Source of the DNA: Scatophagus argus
Taxonomy: Eukaryota; Chordata; Actinopteri; Scatophagidae
Direction: 5' to 3'
Assembly (NCBI RefSeq): GCF_020382885.2
Contig: NC_058508.1
Location: forward strand, 1,232,055 to 1,296,054
Length of the DNA: 64,000 bases
The position numbers and the translations under genes were made by a program. Positions 22,026 to 33,477 of the stretch are shown here, piece by piece. The notes below the pieces were generated by a model. That model did no database searches. It was given only the letters and a program-made list of their open reading frames with translations, and was not told the DNA's origin. The stretch's first letter is position 1. Each line of letters begins with the position of its first letter.

Positions 22026-25000
22026 CCTATGTTACCTTCAAAGGTCAGGTTCAGTACACTAGGAGCAAACTTAAAGAAGAATGTGACAAAGAGAAGCTTG
22101 AAAGTATGATCGCTACTTTAGAAGAATATGAGTCACACTTAAAGCAGGTGTATGAAAGCTTACGTTCATTGACAACACCAAGTCAAGACATAAGACGGCG
22201 AATGGATAGCTGTACTTCAGTAACCAAAGAATTAATTGATCTGCTGAAAATGCGCTACTCAGAAGTAGGCAAAGAGTTTGATGCCCCTGCAGTGAAGGAA
22301 TCACTCTCTAAACTACTTCAGAGAGAAGAAGCGAGATCAATATATGGATCCACTGTCTCAAGAGCTGGTGCGAATAGCGTAGCAGGAAGTCAAGTTTCAG
22401 TAAAGAAAGCAGAAGCAGCAGCACGCTTAGCGTCAAAACGTGCCGAAATAATCAGAGAGAGTGAAATAGCTGCACAAAGAAAGGAAGTGTTTGAACAGCA
22501 AGAAAAATTGAAAATGCTGGAAAATCAAAGGGATCTGGAAGCTATGCAAGCTGAATATGATGTTTATGCAGAGGAGGAAACAAAAATAAAGGCTGAAATA
22601 GGAGAAAAGAAAGAAGTAACTCTGCCTCCAAGTCAGCCACAAGGAGAAAAGAAAGAAGTAAATCTGCCTCTAAATAAGTTCCGAACTTCGCATAATACAG
22701 CTTCATATGCTCAGATTCCCCAGGGCACATCAAACACTCCTCAGTCTGAAAAACAATCGGAGCAAAATTTAAGTGAAACTTCACTAGTGCAAGCCTTCAA
22801 AGAGTCTCTGATAATGACAAGACTTCCGGCACCTGAGCCGTCCGTGTTTACTGGCGATCCGCTCAAATTCACTGAATGGCGGACCAGTTTTAAAGCATTG
22901 ATTGAGACCCCCTGTACAAACTCAGCACATAGACTGTTTTATCTCAGAAAATACATAAGCGGAGATGCATTGTCTGTGCTAGAAGGAACTTTTTACAGAA
23001 GTGATGAAGAAGCATACACGCAAGCATGGGATGCACTGAACAAGCGCTATGGCCACCCATTCATAGTGCAAAGAGCCTTCAGAGGTAAACTTAGTAGCTG
23101 GCCCAAGATAGGACCAAAAGAGCCACTAAAATTAAGAGAGTTTAGTGATTTCCTTGTGTCATGCAAAAATGCAATGCCTCACATATCAGGTCTGAAAGTT
23201 CTGGACGATTGTGAGGAGAACCAAAGATTGCTCCAGAAACTTCCCGACTGGGCAACAGCTCGATGGAATCGAATTGTCACCAAGGAATTGGATGATGGCA
23301 AGCCATATCCAAGCTTTGCAGATTTTTCAAACTTCTTGGCCAAGGAGGCACGCATTGCTTGCAACCCGGTGTCCTCACTTCACGCTTTGAAAGGGACAGA
23401 GGAAAAAGCAGGCACAGAAGTGAAACGAATAAAGGCTAGAACCCTAGTAACAACAACAAAGGTTGCTCAAGGGAAAGGTCACCCAGCTAAGGATTCAGGT
23501 GAATCAGCAGGCTCGACAATTACACCACCTGCAGCTCAAACTAAGAAGCAAATAAAATGCATATGTTGTCAGCAGAACCACTTCATTTACAAATGTGAAA
23601 GGTTTGCTGCTCTGACTCTTGATGAGAAGAAAGCGTTCATCAAAACAAACAATATGTGCTTCGCTTGCTTGAGAGTTGGCCATGTTGCAAAAGAGTGTCG
23701 GAAAAAGGCTACTTGCAATGTATGTAGAAGAAACCATCCAACGCCGCTGCATGATGAACCGGCTCAAGAAGAAAAGCTTGAAGCAAGTCAACAGCAAGAC
23801 AGTTGCTCTACTGCTTTGTGTAGTGTGACTATGACCAATTCTGACCGCACGTCAATGATAGTCCCAGTGTGGCTGTCTAGTGATGTCAGGAATAGCCCAG
23901 AAATCTTGGTGTATGCGTTGCAAGACACACAAAGTAGCAATACATTCGTTTCGGAAGACGTGTGTGAAAAACTTGAAGCACACACTGAACCAGTTAAACT
24001 CAAGTTGTCAACCATGACTGGCAAGTCAATAGTGAATTGTCACAGAGTTAGTGGATTAAAGGTCAGAGGATACAACTCCGAAGAATGCATTGAATTACCA
24101 CCAGCATACACTCGAGAAGATATCCCGTTGGAGAATACCAGCATTCCAACTCGGGAAACAGCCAAAGCTTGGACACACTTGCTTAGCATAGCTGACGAGA
24201 TGCCAGACTTACTAGGCTGTCCTGCTGGACTGCTAATAGGCTACGACTGTGTCAAAGCTCTAAAGCCAAAAGAAGTTGTGTCCGGAGCTGAGCATGAGCC
24301 ATATGCAGTGAAAACGCAACTCGGGTGGAGTGTGGTTGGTGCCAAAACGCCTACTACTGGTGCAATAACAAATGCTGGATTCTGCTATCGCATCTCTGTG
24401 AAAGAAATTCCACCTATTACGCCTGCATGTGCAATTAAGGCACTTGAGAAAGATTTTCAGGATACAAATCCTACAGATGGAACAATCTCTCAAGAAGATA
24501 TTCAGTTCCTGCAAATACTGAATGAGGGAATTCATCAGAATGACATTGGTCATTTGGAGATGCCTCTACCCTTTAGAGAGCGACCTCAGCTACCTAACAA
24601 CAAACATTTAACCACTGTTAGGCTGAAACATCTGAAAGGGAAGATGGATAAAAATCCCAAATACAAGTCGGACTATGTACAGTTCATGGTGAATGTTTTC
24701 AAAGATGGTGATGCAGAGGAAATCCATGTAACACCTAAAGTCGGGAACGCCTGGTACATCCCACACCATGGTGTGTACCACCCGCGAAAACCAGAGAAGA
24801 TAAGAGTAGTCTTTGACTGTTCTGCCAAATACGAAGGCACTTCATTGAATGACCACCTCCTCACGGGACCCGATTTAACGAACGCCTTGACTGGAGTACT
24901 GTGTCGGTTCCGACAATATCCAATTGCGATCAACTGCGATGTGGAGAAAATGTTCCATCGCTTTCATGTTACTCCAGAAGATCGGGATTTCATGAGGTTC

Positions 25001-27751
25001 CTGTGGTGGGAGGATGGGAACACAATGAATGAGCCGAAGGAATACCGCATGAGGGTGCACATATTTGGAGCGGCATCATCCCCAGGATGTGCGAATTACG
25101 GCATGAAATATCTCGCCACCAAGTATGAGCATGAGTACCCCATGGCAGCAAGCTTCATCCGAAGGAACTTTTATGTGGATGATGGACTTGCCAGTCTGGA
25201 TACAGTTGAAAGAGCCAAGCAACTTGTTCATGAAGCAAGAGAAGTCTGTCAGAAGGGACATCTGCGACTGCACAAGTTTGTTTGCAATAACAGAGCTGTC
25301 CTGGAGACCATTCCAGAAAGTGAGCGTGCTGTGGAAGTCAAGGATGTGGATTTGAACTACACAGAACTACCAGCTCAGAGAGTGCTTGGAGTGAAGTGGA
25401 ACATAGAAAGGGATGTCTTTTCATTCAATGTGGTCCAACAAGAAAGAACAGCCACTCGCCGAGGCATCTTATCCACAGTCGCTACCTTATATGATCCGCT
25501 AGGATTTCTGGCCCCTTACATCCTGACTGGAAAAAGAATCCTGCAAGAAATGTGCAAGCGAGGTGTCGGCTGGGATGAGCCTGTACCGCCAGAGCTAAGA
25601 CCAAAGTGGGAGACATGGCTCGACGACCTCTGCAATCTTCAAAATATCCAAATACCAAGGTGCTTTGTACCCAGCTACATTGGCGTGATCCAGAAGATTG
25701 AGCTGCATCACTTTTCTGATGCCAGTAATGTTGGCTATGGGCAGTGCTCGTATATCAGGATCGTTGCTGAACAACAAGTACATTGCTCTTTAGTTATGGC
25801 CAAGGCTAGGGTAGCACCCATGAAGATTGTGAGTATCCCACGTCTGGAGCTCACAGCTGCCACAATCTCTGCAGCCGTAAGCAAGCTTCTCAGAGAAGAG
25901 CTTGACCTGAGGATAGATGAAGAGTACTTTTGGACGGATTCGCAAGTCGTATTGGGTTACATCAAGAACGAAGCGCGTCGTTTTCATGTTTTCGTAGCGA
26001 ATCGAATCCAAAAAATTAGAGACGCTACTGGCCCCAATCGATGGTTTTACATCGACACAAGTCAAAACCCGGCAGATCATGCATCTAGAGGACTCAAGGT
26101 GGCAGATCTATTGGAATCAAATTGGTTGAAAGGTCCCAAGTTCATGTGGGAACAGGAAATTGTGACTAACCCAATATCCCCAGAGCTTCTCGTAGGTGAC
26201 CCAGAGGTCAAAGTCTTGAAAACGGATGTTGTGAAGGAAGATGACCTCCTGGAAAGGTTGGCTAGATTTTCAGACTGGGTCACATGCCTTAATGTCATTG
26301 CTCGCATCCAGAGGCTGGCTCATAGGGACATATCTGGGCTTGTTACTGTAGAAGAGCGAAAGAAAGCAGCTCTCGCGCTGATCAAAGTAGCACAAAAGGA
26401 AGCATTTGAAGAAGAGCTCAAATTGCTGAGCCAATCACAAAAGGTCAGGAAAACTCATAACATGTATGAGCTTGACCCAATTCTTGAGGACGGAGTACTC
26501 AGAGTTGGTGGCAGGTTAAGAAGGTCATCAGCTTCGCTGGAGTTCAAACATCCCGTAATACTCCCAAAAGAAGGCATCGTAACACAATTAATACTTGACC
26601 ATTGCCATAAAGAAACGCAACACCAAGGCCGAGGCCAAACACTGAACAAACTCAGAGCTAGTGGCTACTGGATAATGGGTGCCAGTAAGGTTGTGGCCAG
26701 GCACATCAAGAGTTGTGTGACATGTAGACGGGTGCGGGGTCGAACTGAAGAACAGCGCATGGCTGACTTGCCTGTTGATCGACTAGAACCGTCTCCGCCT
26801 TTCACATACACAGGCATCGACTGTTTTGGCCCTTTTTACACAAAACAAGGGAGAAAGGAGTTCAAAAGGTATGGGCTGTTATTAACATGCTTAAGCTCAC
26901 GAGCCATGCATATCGAGATGCTCGAGGACCTAACAACCGATGCATTTCTAAATGCATTAAGATGTTTCCTTGCAATAAGAGGAACAGTCAAACAAATCAG
27001 ATCGGACCAAGGTACGAATTTCTTAGGAGCGAAAAATGAGATGAGAAAGTGCTTGTTAGAACTTGACAAGGAAAGGATCGCGACTTATCTCGCAAGAAAG
27101 GAATGTGACTTCCTTATGAATGTTCCCGAAGCCAGTCATATGGGAGGCATATGGGAGCGTCAGATACGCACAACCAGGAGTGTGTTGAGCTCTGTCCTTG
27201 CTCAGGCAAAAGGTCGACTGGATGACTCCGCATTAAGAACTTTCTTCTACGAGGCTATGTCCATAGTGAACAGTCGCCCACTGACAACTAACACCCTCTC
27301 TGATCCCAAAAGTGTGGAACCCTTGACACCCAACCACTTGCTTACCTTGAAACCTACGGTACCTCTTCCACCTCCAGGGAAGTTTGTTCAAGAAGATCTG
27401 TATGCAAGAAAAAGATGGCGCAGAGTGCAGTATCTTTCAGAACTATTCTGGAGCAGGTGGCGCAGAGAATACTTAACCAACATCAGCCTTAGACAGCAGT
27501 GGCATACAACCAGACGAAATGTGCAGGTTGGAGATGTAGTCATTGTTAGGGATGAAAACACTCCTAGAAATGAGTGGCCACTAGCTAAGGTTGTTGAGGC
27601 ACAGGAAGATGATGATGGTCTCGTGCGAAAGGTGAAAGTACAAGTAGGTCAAAGTAAGTTAGGACCCAAAGGTGAGCGCTTAACACAACCCTCATTTCTT
27701 GAGCGCCCAGTCCAGAAATTGGTTATGTTAGTTGAAAATAGGTCAAAATAG
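22019..27751 (+). CDS. BEL/Pao gag-pol polyprotein (1,910 residues, intact)
   Basis: One uninterrupted frame with the full BEL domain order. A coiled gag region is followed by zinc knuckles (CICCQQNHFIYKC about 23,557; CFACLRVGHVAKEC about 23,657). Next is the aspartic protease, in the BEL style QDTQSSNTF (Asp at residue about 636). The reverse transcriptase has NFYVDDGLASL (YVDD residues 1,052-1,055). RNase H is marked by FSDASNVGYGQ, RLELTAA and WTDSQVVLGYI. The integrase has an HHCC finger (HCHKETQHQGRG with SCVTC) and catalytic D, D, E in TGIDCFGPF, RSDQGTNF and GGIWER. There is no envelope gene. All catalytic residues are present, so it may be active or only recently silenced. The start at 22,019 is the first ATG of this frame; the real initiation may be in the upstream ORF. 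Confidence 0.93.
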   Translation: MLTYVTFKGQVQYTRSKLKEECDKEKLESMIATLEEYESHLKQVYESLRSLTTPSQDIRRRMDSCTSVTKELIDLLKMRYSEVGKEFDAPAVKESLSKLLQREEARSIYGSTVSRAGANSVAGSQVSVKKAEAAARLASKRAEIIRESEIAAQRKEVFEQQEKLKMLENQRDLEAMQAEYDVYAEEETKIKAEIGEKKEVTLPPSQPQGEKKEVNLPLNKFRTSHNTASYAQIPQGTSNTPQSEKQSEQNLSETSLVQAFKESLIMTRLPAPEPSVFTGDPLKFTEWRTSFKALIETPCTNSAHRLFYLRKYISGDALSVLEGTFYRSDEEAYTQAWDALNKRYGHPFIVQRAFRGKLSSWPKIGPKEPLKLREFSDFLVSCKNAMPHISGLKVLDDCEENQRLLQKLPDWATARWNRIVTKELDDGKPYPSFADFSNFLAKEARIACNPVSSLHALKGTEEKAGTEVKRIKARTLVTTTKVAQGKGHPAKDSGESAGSTITPPAAQTKKQIKCICCQQNHFIYKCERFAALTLDEKKAFIKTNNMCFACLRVGHVAKECRKKATCNVCRRNHPTPLHDEPAQEEKLEASQQQDSCSTALCSVTMTNSDRTSMIVPVWLSSDVRNSPEILVYALQDTQSSNTFVSEDVCEKLEAHTEPVKLKLSTMTGKSIVNCHRVSGLKVRGYNSEECIELPPAYTREDIPLENTSIPTRETAKAWTHLLSIADEMPDLLGCPAGLLIGYDCVKALKPKEVVSGAEHEPYAVKTQLGWSVVGAKTPTTGAITNAGFCYRISVKEIPPITPACAIKALEKDFQDTNPTDGTISQEDIQFLQILNEGIHQNDIGHLEMPLPFRERPQLPNNKHLTTVRLKHLKGKMDKNPKYKSDYVQFMVNVFKDGDAEEIHVTPKVGNAWYIPHHGVYHPRKPEKIRVVFDCSAKYEGTSLNDHLLTGPDLTNALTGVLCRFRQYPIAINCDVEKMFHRFHVTPEDRDFMRFLWWEDGNTMNEPKEYRMRVHIFGAASSPGCANYGMKYLATKYEHEYPMAASFIRRNFYVDDGLASLDTVERAKQLVHEAREVCQKGHLRLHKFVCNNRAVLETIPESERAVEVKDVDLNYTELPAQRVLGVKWNIERDVFSFNVVQQERTATRRGILSTVATLYDPLGFLAPYILTGKRILQEMCKRGVGWDEPVPPELRPKWETWLDDLCNLQNIQIPRCFVPSYIGVIQKIELHHFSDASNVGYGQCSYIRIVAEQQVHCSLVMAKARVAPMKIVSIPRLELTAATISAAVSKLLREELDLRIDEEYFWTDSQVVLGYIKNEARRFHVFVANRIQKIRDATGPNRWFYIDTSQNPADHASRGLKVADLLESNWLKGPKFMWEQEIVTNPISPELLVGDPEVKVLKTDVVKEDDLLERLARFSDWVTCLNVIARIQRLAHRDISGLVTVEERKKAALALIKVAQKEAFEEELKLLSQSQKVRKTHNMYELDPILEDGVLRVGGRLRRSSASLEFKHPVILPKEGIVTQLILDHCHKETQHQGRGQTLNKLRASGYWIMGASKVVARHIKSCVTCRRVRGRTEEQRMADLPVDRLEPSPPFTYTGIDCFGPFYTKQGRKEFKRYGLLLTCLSSRAMHIEMLEDLTTDAFLNALRCFLAIRGTVKQIRSDQGTNFLGAKNEMRKCLLELDKERIATYLARKECDFLMNVPEASHMGGIWERQIRTTRSVLSSVLAQAKGRLDDSALRTFFYEAMSIVNSRPLTTNTLSDPKSVEPLTPNHLLTLKPTVPLPPPGKFVQEDLYARKRWRRVQYLSELFWSRWRREYLTNISLRQQWHTTRRNVQVGDVVIVRDENTPRNEWPLAKVVEAQEDDDGLVRKVKVQVGQSKLGPKGERLTQPSFLERPVQKLVMLVENRSK

Positions 27752-27907
27752 CTTAGCATTAAAATAAGAATGAGAATAATCAGGCTTCTAATTTAGCAAT
27801 CTATTCATTAGAATGTATGGGTAAAATTGAGTTTCAAGTTATTGGAAAATTACAAGTTTATTTCTTTGAATATGGTGAAAGTAAACCGTTTGTAATTTTG
27901 GTGGCAG

Positions 27908-28499
27908 TGTAGCGAACTGTGAAACATAAACATTTTTTGTGTGTATTTATTTTATCTTTAATATTTATTTCATATTTTGTGGAAATATTTTGATGTGAAC
28001 ATATTTGATTGTTTTCTGCTTACTTGGAATATAGTGGAAAATAGTTAATTTAACATCACTTGACCACGTCATCAGTCATCGCGTTATCACTTGGTCTCGT
28101 ACGTTCGGTGAGTTAAGTTTCGTTTTTTGGACTGTCGGCGTGTGCATGTGCAAGCGGTGCATGTAAAAACGAAAAGGACTGAAATAAGGAAAATTGGACT
28201 TTTAGCAACTCCTAACCTTCTGGTTGGAGGGGCACACGGTATGGACATTTGATTTAAATATTTGTATGTGTGTAAAATATGTTTTTGCTTTAATATTTGT
28301 GTAATAAGTTTAAACAAAGAAATTCGTAGAGACGTGACAGTTTCATTGATGTATGTTTGCCACCGTGTTATTTCTATTGCAGTGTTCACGGTGGTCTTGG
28401 GCGTTTGTGAACAGAAAATTGCTGTAATAAATGTCTGAACCATCAGTCGGAGCGTTGCACTTAATCCACACCAGTGAAGAAAAGTTGGGAGCAGCTACA
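27908..28499 (+). repeat. BEL 3' LTR
   Basis: 592 bp, TGTAGCG...GCAGCTACA, collinear with the 5' LTR except for a 13-bp difference near 27,980. A G-rich ATTTTGGTGGCAG just before it may act as the polypurine tract. Confidence 0.93.
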
Positions 28500-28725
28500 T
28501 GCACTATGAGCTAATATTCATTCATTAATTGTAATGGAGGCAGTATTTTGAAATACTGGTGATATTGATTTGAATTCATATCATCCTTCCATAAATAAAT
28601 AAATAAAATCTTCAATGTTGTCTCTTCTTGCAATTTTCTCAGGATGTTCGGCAGATTCTTACAGGCTTACCTGATGGCAAGCAAATTGTTGAGAGCCTTG
28701 ATGATGATGATGTCATCACAACTAG

Positions 28726-29993
28726 TTTTTAACAGGAATCAGTAAAAGGGATCATATCTCCCCCATCTTAGCTTCTCTTCACTGGCTTCCGGTAAAATTC
28801 AGAATAGACTTTAAAATTCTCCTACTTACATATAAGGCCCTAAATGGACTCGCCCCATCATACCTGCAGGATCTAATAGTCCCATATACTCCCAATAGAT
28901 CACTCAGATCACAGAGTGCAGGTTTACTTACAGTTCCCAGAATTCATAAAAGTAGAACGGGAGGACGAGCCTTTAGCTATCAGGCACCCCTGCTGTGGAA
29001 CCAGTTGCCAATCTGGGTTCGACAGGCAGACACCACCTCCACTTTTAAGACTAAACTTAAAACCTTTCTGTTTAGTAAAGCATATAGTTAGCACCAAATA
29101 AAGTGTGTAGGGCTGGTAGGCATAGTTTCACTCACCTCATGATAAATAGCCACAGGTAGAATAGGTCTGACTAACTGTTAATCTTTAAATCTCTATCATA
29201 GCTAAGCTGCTATAGGCCTACGCTGCCGGGGGACACAAACATGATCCACCAAGCAGTTTCCCCTCCTCCTTCTCCTCTTCTATCCTCTCCCCTCGTCAGA
29301 TTAACATGCAGTTCATTATTTTATGTCACTAACTGTGTGTCCAGTGCTCCTCGTAGTCTTGTGTCTCTCTCTCCCTTTCTCTCTCTCTCTCTCTGTATCT
29401 TTCTGCAGGTATCTCTCCATCCAGATCTTCAAGTTGAACTGTAGCCGGCTCTATGACCAACCCAATGTGTATTGTTGACATCTGCCTGTCATTCCTCTAT
29501 GTACCGACTATGGGCGGGGTGGTTCTCCCTACGGGCCGAAATCGAACTGATATGATAGTGATTCTCAACATCACATAAAAAAAGAATACATGAATGTTAC
29601 AGCAGTTCATTATAATTTTCATTACTATAATTTTCTTATAACTTGTGAAATGTTAAAATCATATTGAGGTGGTAGCAAAAGTGAAACTAAACAGTTGAGA
29701 TTTTGTTTTGCTTATCTTTTTAGTAATGTCATTTCTCATGTTGTTAATTGATTTCCTGCCTGTACAACATCCATTGCACGTCTGCCCGTCCTGGGTGAGG
29801 GATCCCTCCTCTGTTGCTCACCCTGAGGTTTCTTCCATTTTTTCCTGTTAAAGGTTTTTCTGGGAGTTTTTCCTTAGTCGATGTGAGGGTTGAAGGGCAG
29901 AGGATGTTGCTGATGTTATGTTAAGCCCTTTGAGACAAACTGCTTGTAAAAATGGGCTATACAAATAAAGTTGACTTGACTTGACTTGACTTG
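28726..29993 (+). mobile_element. 5'-truncated L2-type LINE inside a SAM-gene exon, copy A only
   Basis: Flanked by ACTAG on both sides (28,721-28,725 and 29,994-29,998); copy B has one ACTAG in the intact exon. The translation gives only the C-terminal end of an L2-type reverse transcriptase: SPILASLHWLPVKFRIDFKI, YKALNGLAPSYLQDL, RAFSYQAPLLWNQL and LKTFLFSKAYS (stop near 29,090). A long 3' UTR and a (TTGAC)n tail follow. It is related to the 5,893 LINE but has a different tail, so it is another subfamily. The insertion disrupts the exon encoding the DDDDVITTSQRCLLVRIL region. Confidence 0.92.
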
Positions 29994-31006
29994 ACTAGCC
30001 AGAGATGTCTCCTCGTCCGTATCCTGGTGTCGCACCTCATTGAGAAGTTTGGAGAGAAGTACTTAAACATATATTTTTTTTAATTTATTGTTTTATGTTG
30101 AATAGGGTTCCTGTTAAATATGGCAACATTCTCAAAATAAAATAATAACATGTAGTTTTTGAGGTCTGACATTGACCTAGATTGGCTAGGAAGAACCAAC
30201 ACCTTGGCGACTTTTCCAACTGCTACAGCTATTTTCTTGGGATATGACATGTTTCAGCATTATTTTAAAGGGGTAGTTTGAATTTCAGGACATAAAGAAA
30301 GATGTATGAAATTCTCACTGTCAATATAGTTGATGCGAAGGTATTAATTAATAACCTGAGTCCTTTGTTCAAAGGTTTGATTTGGCTGGTTTACATTTAC
30401 TCCACAAAACTCACTGGATTTGTATTGTTGATTTATTTTTTCTTAAAAATGCTGTCAATAGGCATACTTTTATGTTTTTGCTATGCAACTTATCAATGTG
30501 CCTCTACTGTTGCCTGCCTGTGGGTGACCGCAGCACAACCTGTCCTTATGCAAGCTTTTGCATGTACATCGCATTGATAAAAGTTGCACAGCAAATACAG
30601 AAAATAGTGCCCAGTTGATGGACACAGCTGTTTTATAAAAGAAATAAATCAACATTACAACCACAATTAGTTTTGTGGAGTAATGTTTTTTTAATTTATT
30701 TGTTCCAGCCAACTCACAGGAACTACTTGATATGAATCATAACCAAAAACTCTCAGGTTCAAAGTTTTGAACACGAGAGTTTTGGGTTATAAAGTAATCC
30801 CTTCGCATTGCTAATATTAAATGTAAGTATTTCATACATCTTTATGTCCTACAATCCAAACCATCCATGTAAATCTAGTTTTCACTTTTTACCTGTGTGA
30901 TGTGTTTTTTCTGTTTTACAGTCCTACGACAGAGACCAAAAAGGCCCTGGCATTGGGTTTGGTTCAGTCATTTCCCAGTTTGAAAGACTCATCAAGCAGT
31001 GGCAGT

Positions 31007-31609
31007 GTTTTTTGTTAAAGGTCATTGAGATATTTATTTGGGGGTGTCATGATTCTCAAACAGATTCAATTTTATTTTTTACGGTCACAATACAATTCGA
31101 TTTTCAATTTAAACTTCACCTAGTTAACTGGAGTCAGCCGAGGGCTCTAAACTAGGCCCCCTTCTGTTTGTGCTAGATTTCCAATGTAGATCACACTAGG
31201 GTTTGTACATGTGCAATCACTGTCTAAATTAATAAAAAAAAAAAATCCTTAAAAAGTCTTTGATAAAAAATTGGGAACTTGAGACCTTAAATTGTCTTAA
31301 ATTTGGCAAAATTTGGCTGGAAGTCACGACTGTGATGCTCTGTGAGCCTGTAGGTCTGTTTTTTTTTTGTTTTTTTTTAGCAACAGAGCATGGAGAAGCA
31401 TAAATTGAGCTAAAATGCTAAAACAGTCAGTTAACAGACACTCCTCTCAGAAATGCTTCCGTGCTGTTTGATGCCTGGTTTTATGCACTAAGCAGCAGGA
31501 AGAATAATTTGTCTACCTCTCTGAGGCCAGACAGATGTACAGACAAACCCTGTTCTCATTGTAGCCCACACTGCCCACAAAGCCCACAAAGATTTTGATT
31601 TCTTGGCAG
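31007..31609. other. SAM-gene intron; right limit of the visible A/B match
   Basis: The match to copy B ends near 31,070 only because copy B is interrupted there by a LINE. Otherwise AT-rich with poly-A near 31,220 and poly-T near 31,360-31,378; no coding sequence. Confidence 0.4.
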
Positions 31610-32329
31610 GAAATATGGTACACCCCAGGACGGAACCACCGGCCAGCCACAGGATTCCTGGAGGAAAGGCTGCGGAACATCAGGAAAAGGCTGAGATTAC
31701 CCAGCAGATCGCGGAGCGCGGCACAGACACCGCCCCAAATGCCAGGAGGTAGCGCTCTTGCGAAAACTTAAACTTAAAAATTATTTGATGAAGCAAAACA
31801 TCTATATTTTAGTGACTGACAACATTCTTGTGTTCTTTTTTACAGAATGTAACTTATCAGATGAACGTGCGTCACAGCTTAAGGAATGGTTGAGAAACAA
31901 TTCACAGCCCCTCAGCCAGGTAGAGACCTACATGAAGGACACAGCAGTCTACAGGGCCAAGTGCATTAGGGACAACAATTGGACCATCAATCAGATCCTC
32001 GAAGAGTTCCCTCGCCTAATGACCAAAGGCATGGTAAGTTTAGGGAAATATGGTCTCACATACGATGAGGATGCATTGTTTATAAGGTTTTATTGGTGTG
32101 CCACATTGAATTTGTTTTAAAAATGTGTTTTCCATTTTATAGATTGCACAGGACTTTCTTGTCCTGCATGGGGACGCTTCATCAAAGTTGTTTGAAACTT
32201 GGCTACCCATTTATGCTGAGAAGATCCTGCACCTGGCAAGACGGGAGGGGAAGCTGACATCGCCCCTGGATGGATTAACACCAGGTAATATATTCTTGTT
32301 TGCAAACCTTGCGAATGTCAATGTTGGTT

Positions 32330-32746
32330 TTTGTCAGTGTAAGGTTTCCCCAGCGAGGCCGGTGTTGCTCACTAGGCTACGTTTGACCAACAAGGGTAGA
32401 AAGCTCACAACAAGACCGCTAGCCTAACTAGTTCTACCTAGTTCTCTGACAGGCTGTTCCACAACTGAGGGCGATAATGGCTGAATGCAGCCTCCCCGTG
32501 GGTTTTTGTTCTTTCTTTTGGGACAATTAAAAGGCCGGTGCCAGAGGACCTCAGGGTCCGCGAGGGTTGATATGATAAAAGCAGGTCAGATAAATAAGAT
32601 GGCCCAAGACTGCTAAGACATTTAAAAACTAATAAAAGAGCCTTAATTATTCAATTATTTGTTGTATGTTTTTATTTTTTGTGAATCGCTTTGGTTTGCA
32701 TTTTTTATGTATGAAAAGTGCTATATAAATGGTTTGATTTGATTTA
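32330..32746 (+). repeat. LINE-like 3' end in SAM-gene intron
   Basis: The right end reads GAAAAGTGCTATATAAATGG followed by TTTGATTTGATTT, the typical form of a fish LINE 3' terminus with a short tandem tail. The upstream sequence (GGCTGTTCCACAACTGAG, GCAGGTCAGATAAATAAGAT) has the look of a dispersed repeat. No coding sequence. Confidence 0.45.
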
Positions 32747-32759
32747 GGACAGATGGGGT

Positions 32760-33205
32760 TACCTCACCTGGTTTCCGATGTTTGTAGCAGCCTCCCGCAG
32801 TCTGGCCAGGTCTTGTTCCACGCCGTTCCCTGTCTCTTCTCCTACTCTGGTCAGGTTTGAGGTTAAAATAGTTCTTTCTCAAAGGCTGTCAGTTGATTGT
32901 CCCACTCGGGGCAAGAGCCCACACAGTCTGTCTGGGGCTTTGGCAAGCGCACCACACACTCCCAGGTGCTTCCGGGTTCTTTCTCTTCTTTTCAGTCCCC
33001 TTAAAAAACCAGTGGGCACACCCCTTCCTCTGAGAGCCCCACCTTGAGATCTCTGCCAGCTTCCGGCCCAGTAATAGTGGGATTAACTAAACTACAAACT
33101 AACCAGCTGCAGGGCGGGAATTGGCTGCACGTAACAATTAGCATAGGTTTTATTTTAGTTGGACACGACAAAATCACAGCTTTGCCATTCCACATTGTAC
33201 CTATA
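32760..33205. other. Intron sequence, nothing recognised
   Basis: GC-richer than its surroundings, with no supportable gene; possibly part of another dispersed repeat. Confidence 0.3.
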
Positions 33206-33444
33206 ATGTCTTCCTACAGATGCAGTTGGGGAACTGGCCCTGAGGCAGCTGCCAGCATTGCTTCCACCAACTGTTTACAAAGTTGGCCGTGGCCGTGGTG
33301 CAAAAATGGTTCGCCACACCTTGGATGAATGCAGCTTGGCCTTCATCGACCATAAGCCTGTAAGTTCTCCAGCACATCTAAAGGGGAACTTTATTCATTT
33401 TATTAACATATACCTGTTATTCCTGGGCTCATTAATGTGTGCGC

Positions 33445-33477
33445 GCATGCACACACACACACAGACACACACACGCA
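33445..33477 (+). repeat. (CA)n-type microsatellite
   Basis: A short interrupted CA dinucleotide run in an intron of the SAM gene. Confidence 0.85.

Larger units (their letters stand above)
20768..28499 (+). mobile_element. Complete BEL/Pao LTR retrotransposon, copy A only
   Basis: A 7,732-bp element with TG...CA LTRs at 20,768-21,346 and 27,908-28,499, flanked by the 5-bp target duplication TGCAC (20,763-20,767 and 28,500-28,504). Copy B has one TGCAC (62,126-62,130), an empty site. The LTRs look almost identical apart from a 13-bp length difference (an extra tggaaatatttt-type segment in the 3' LTR). It lies in an intron of the SAM gene in the same orientation. Intact coding capacity plus near-identical LTRs indicate a recent insertion. 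Confidence 0.95.

Noticed and set aside
30302..30712. Small hydrophobic ORFs on both strands, repeated at 62,655-63,065
   Set aside because: They lie in an intron of the SAM gene between well-defined exons; the sequence is partly self-complementary (CCACAAAACT... and AGTTTTGTGG), which explains the mirrored frames.
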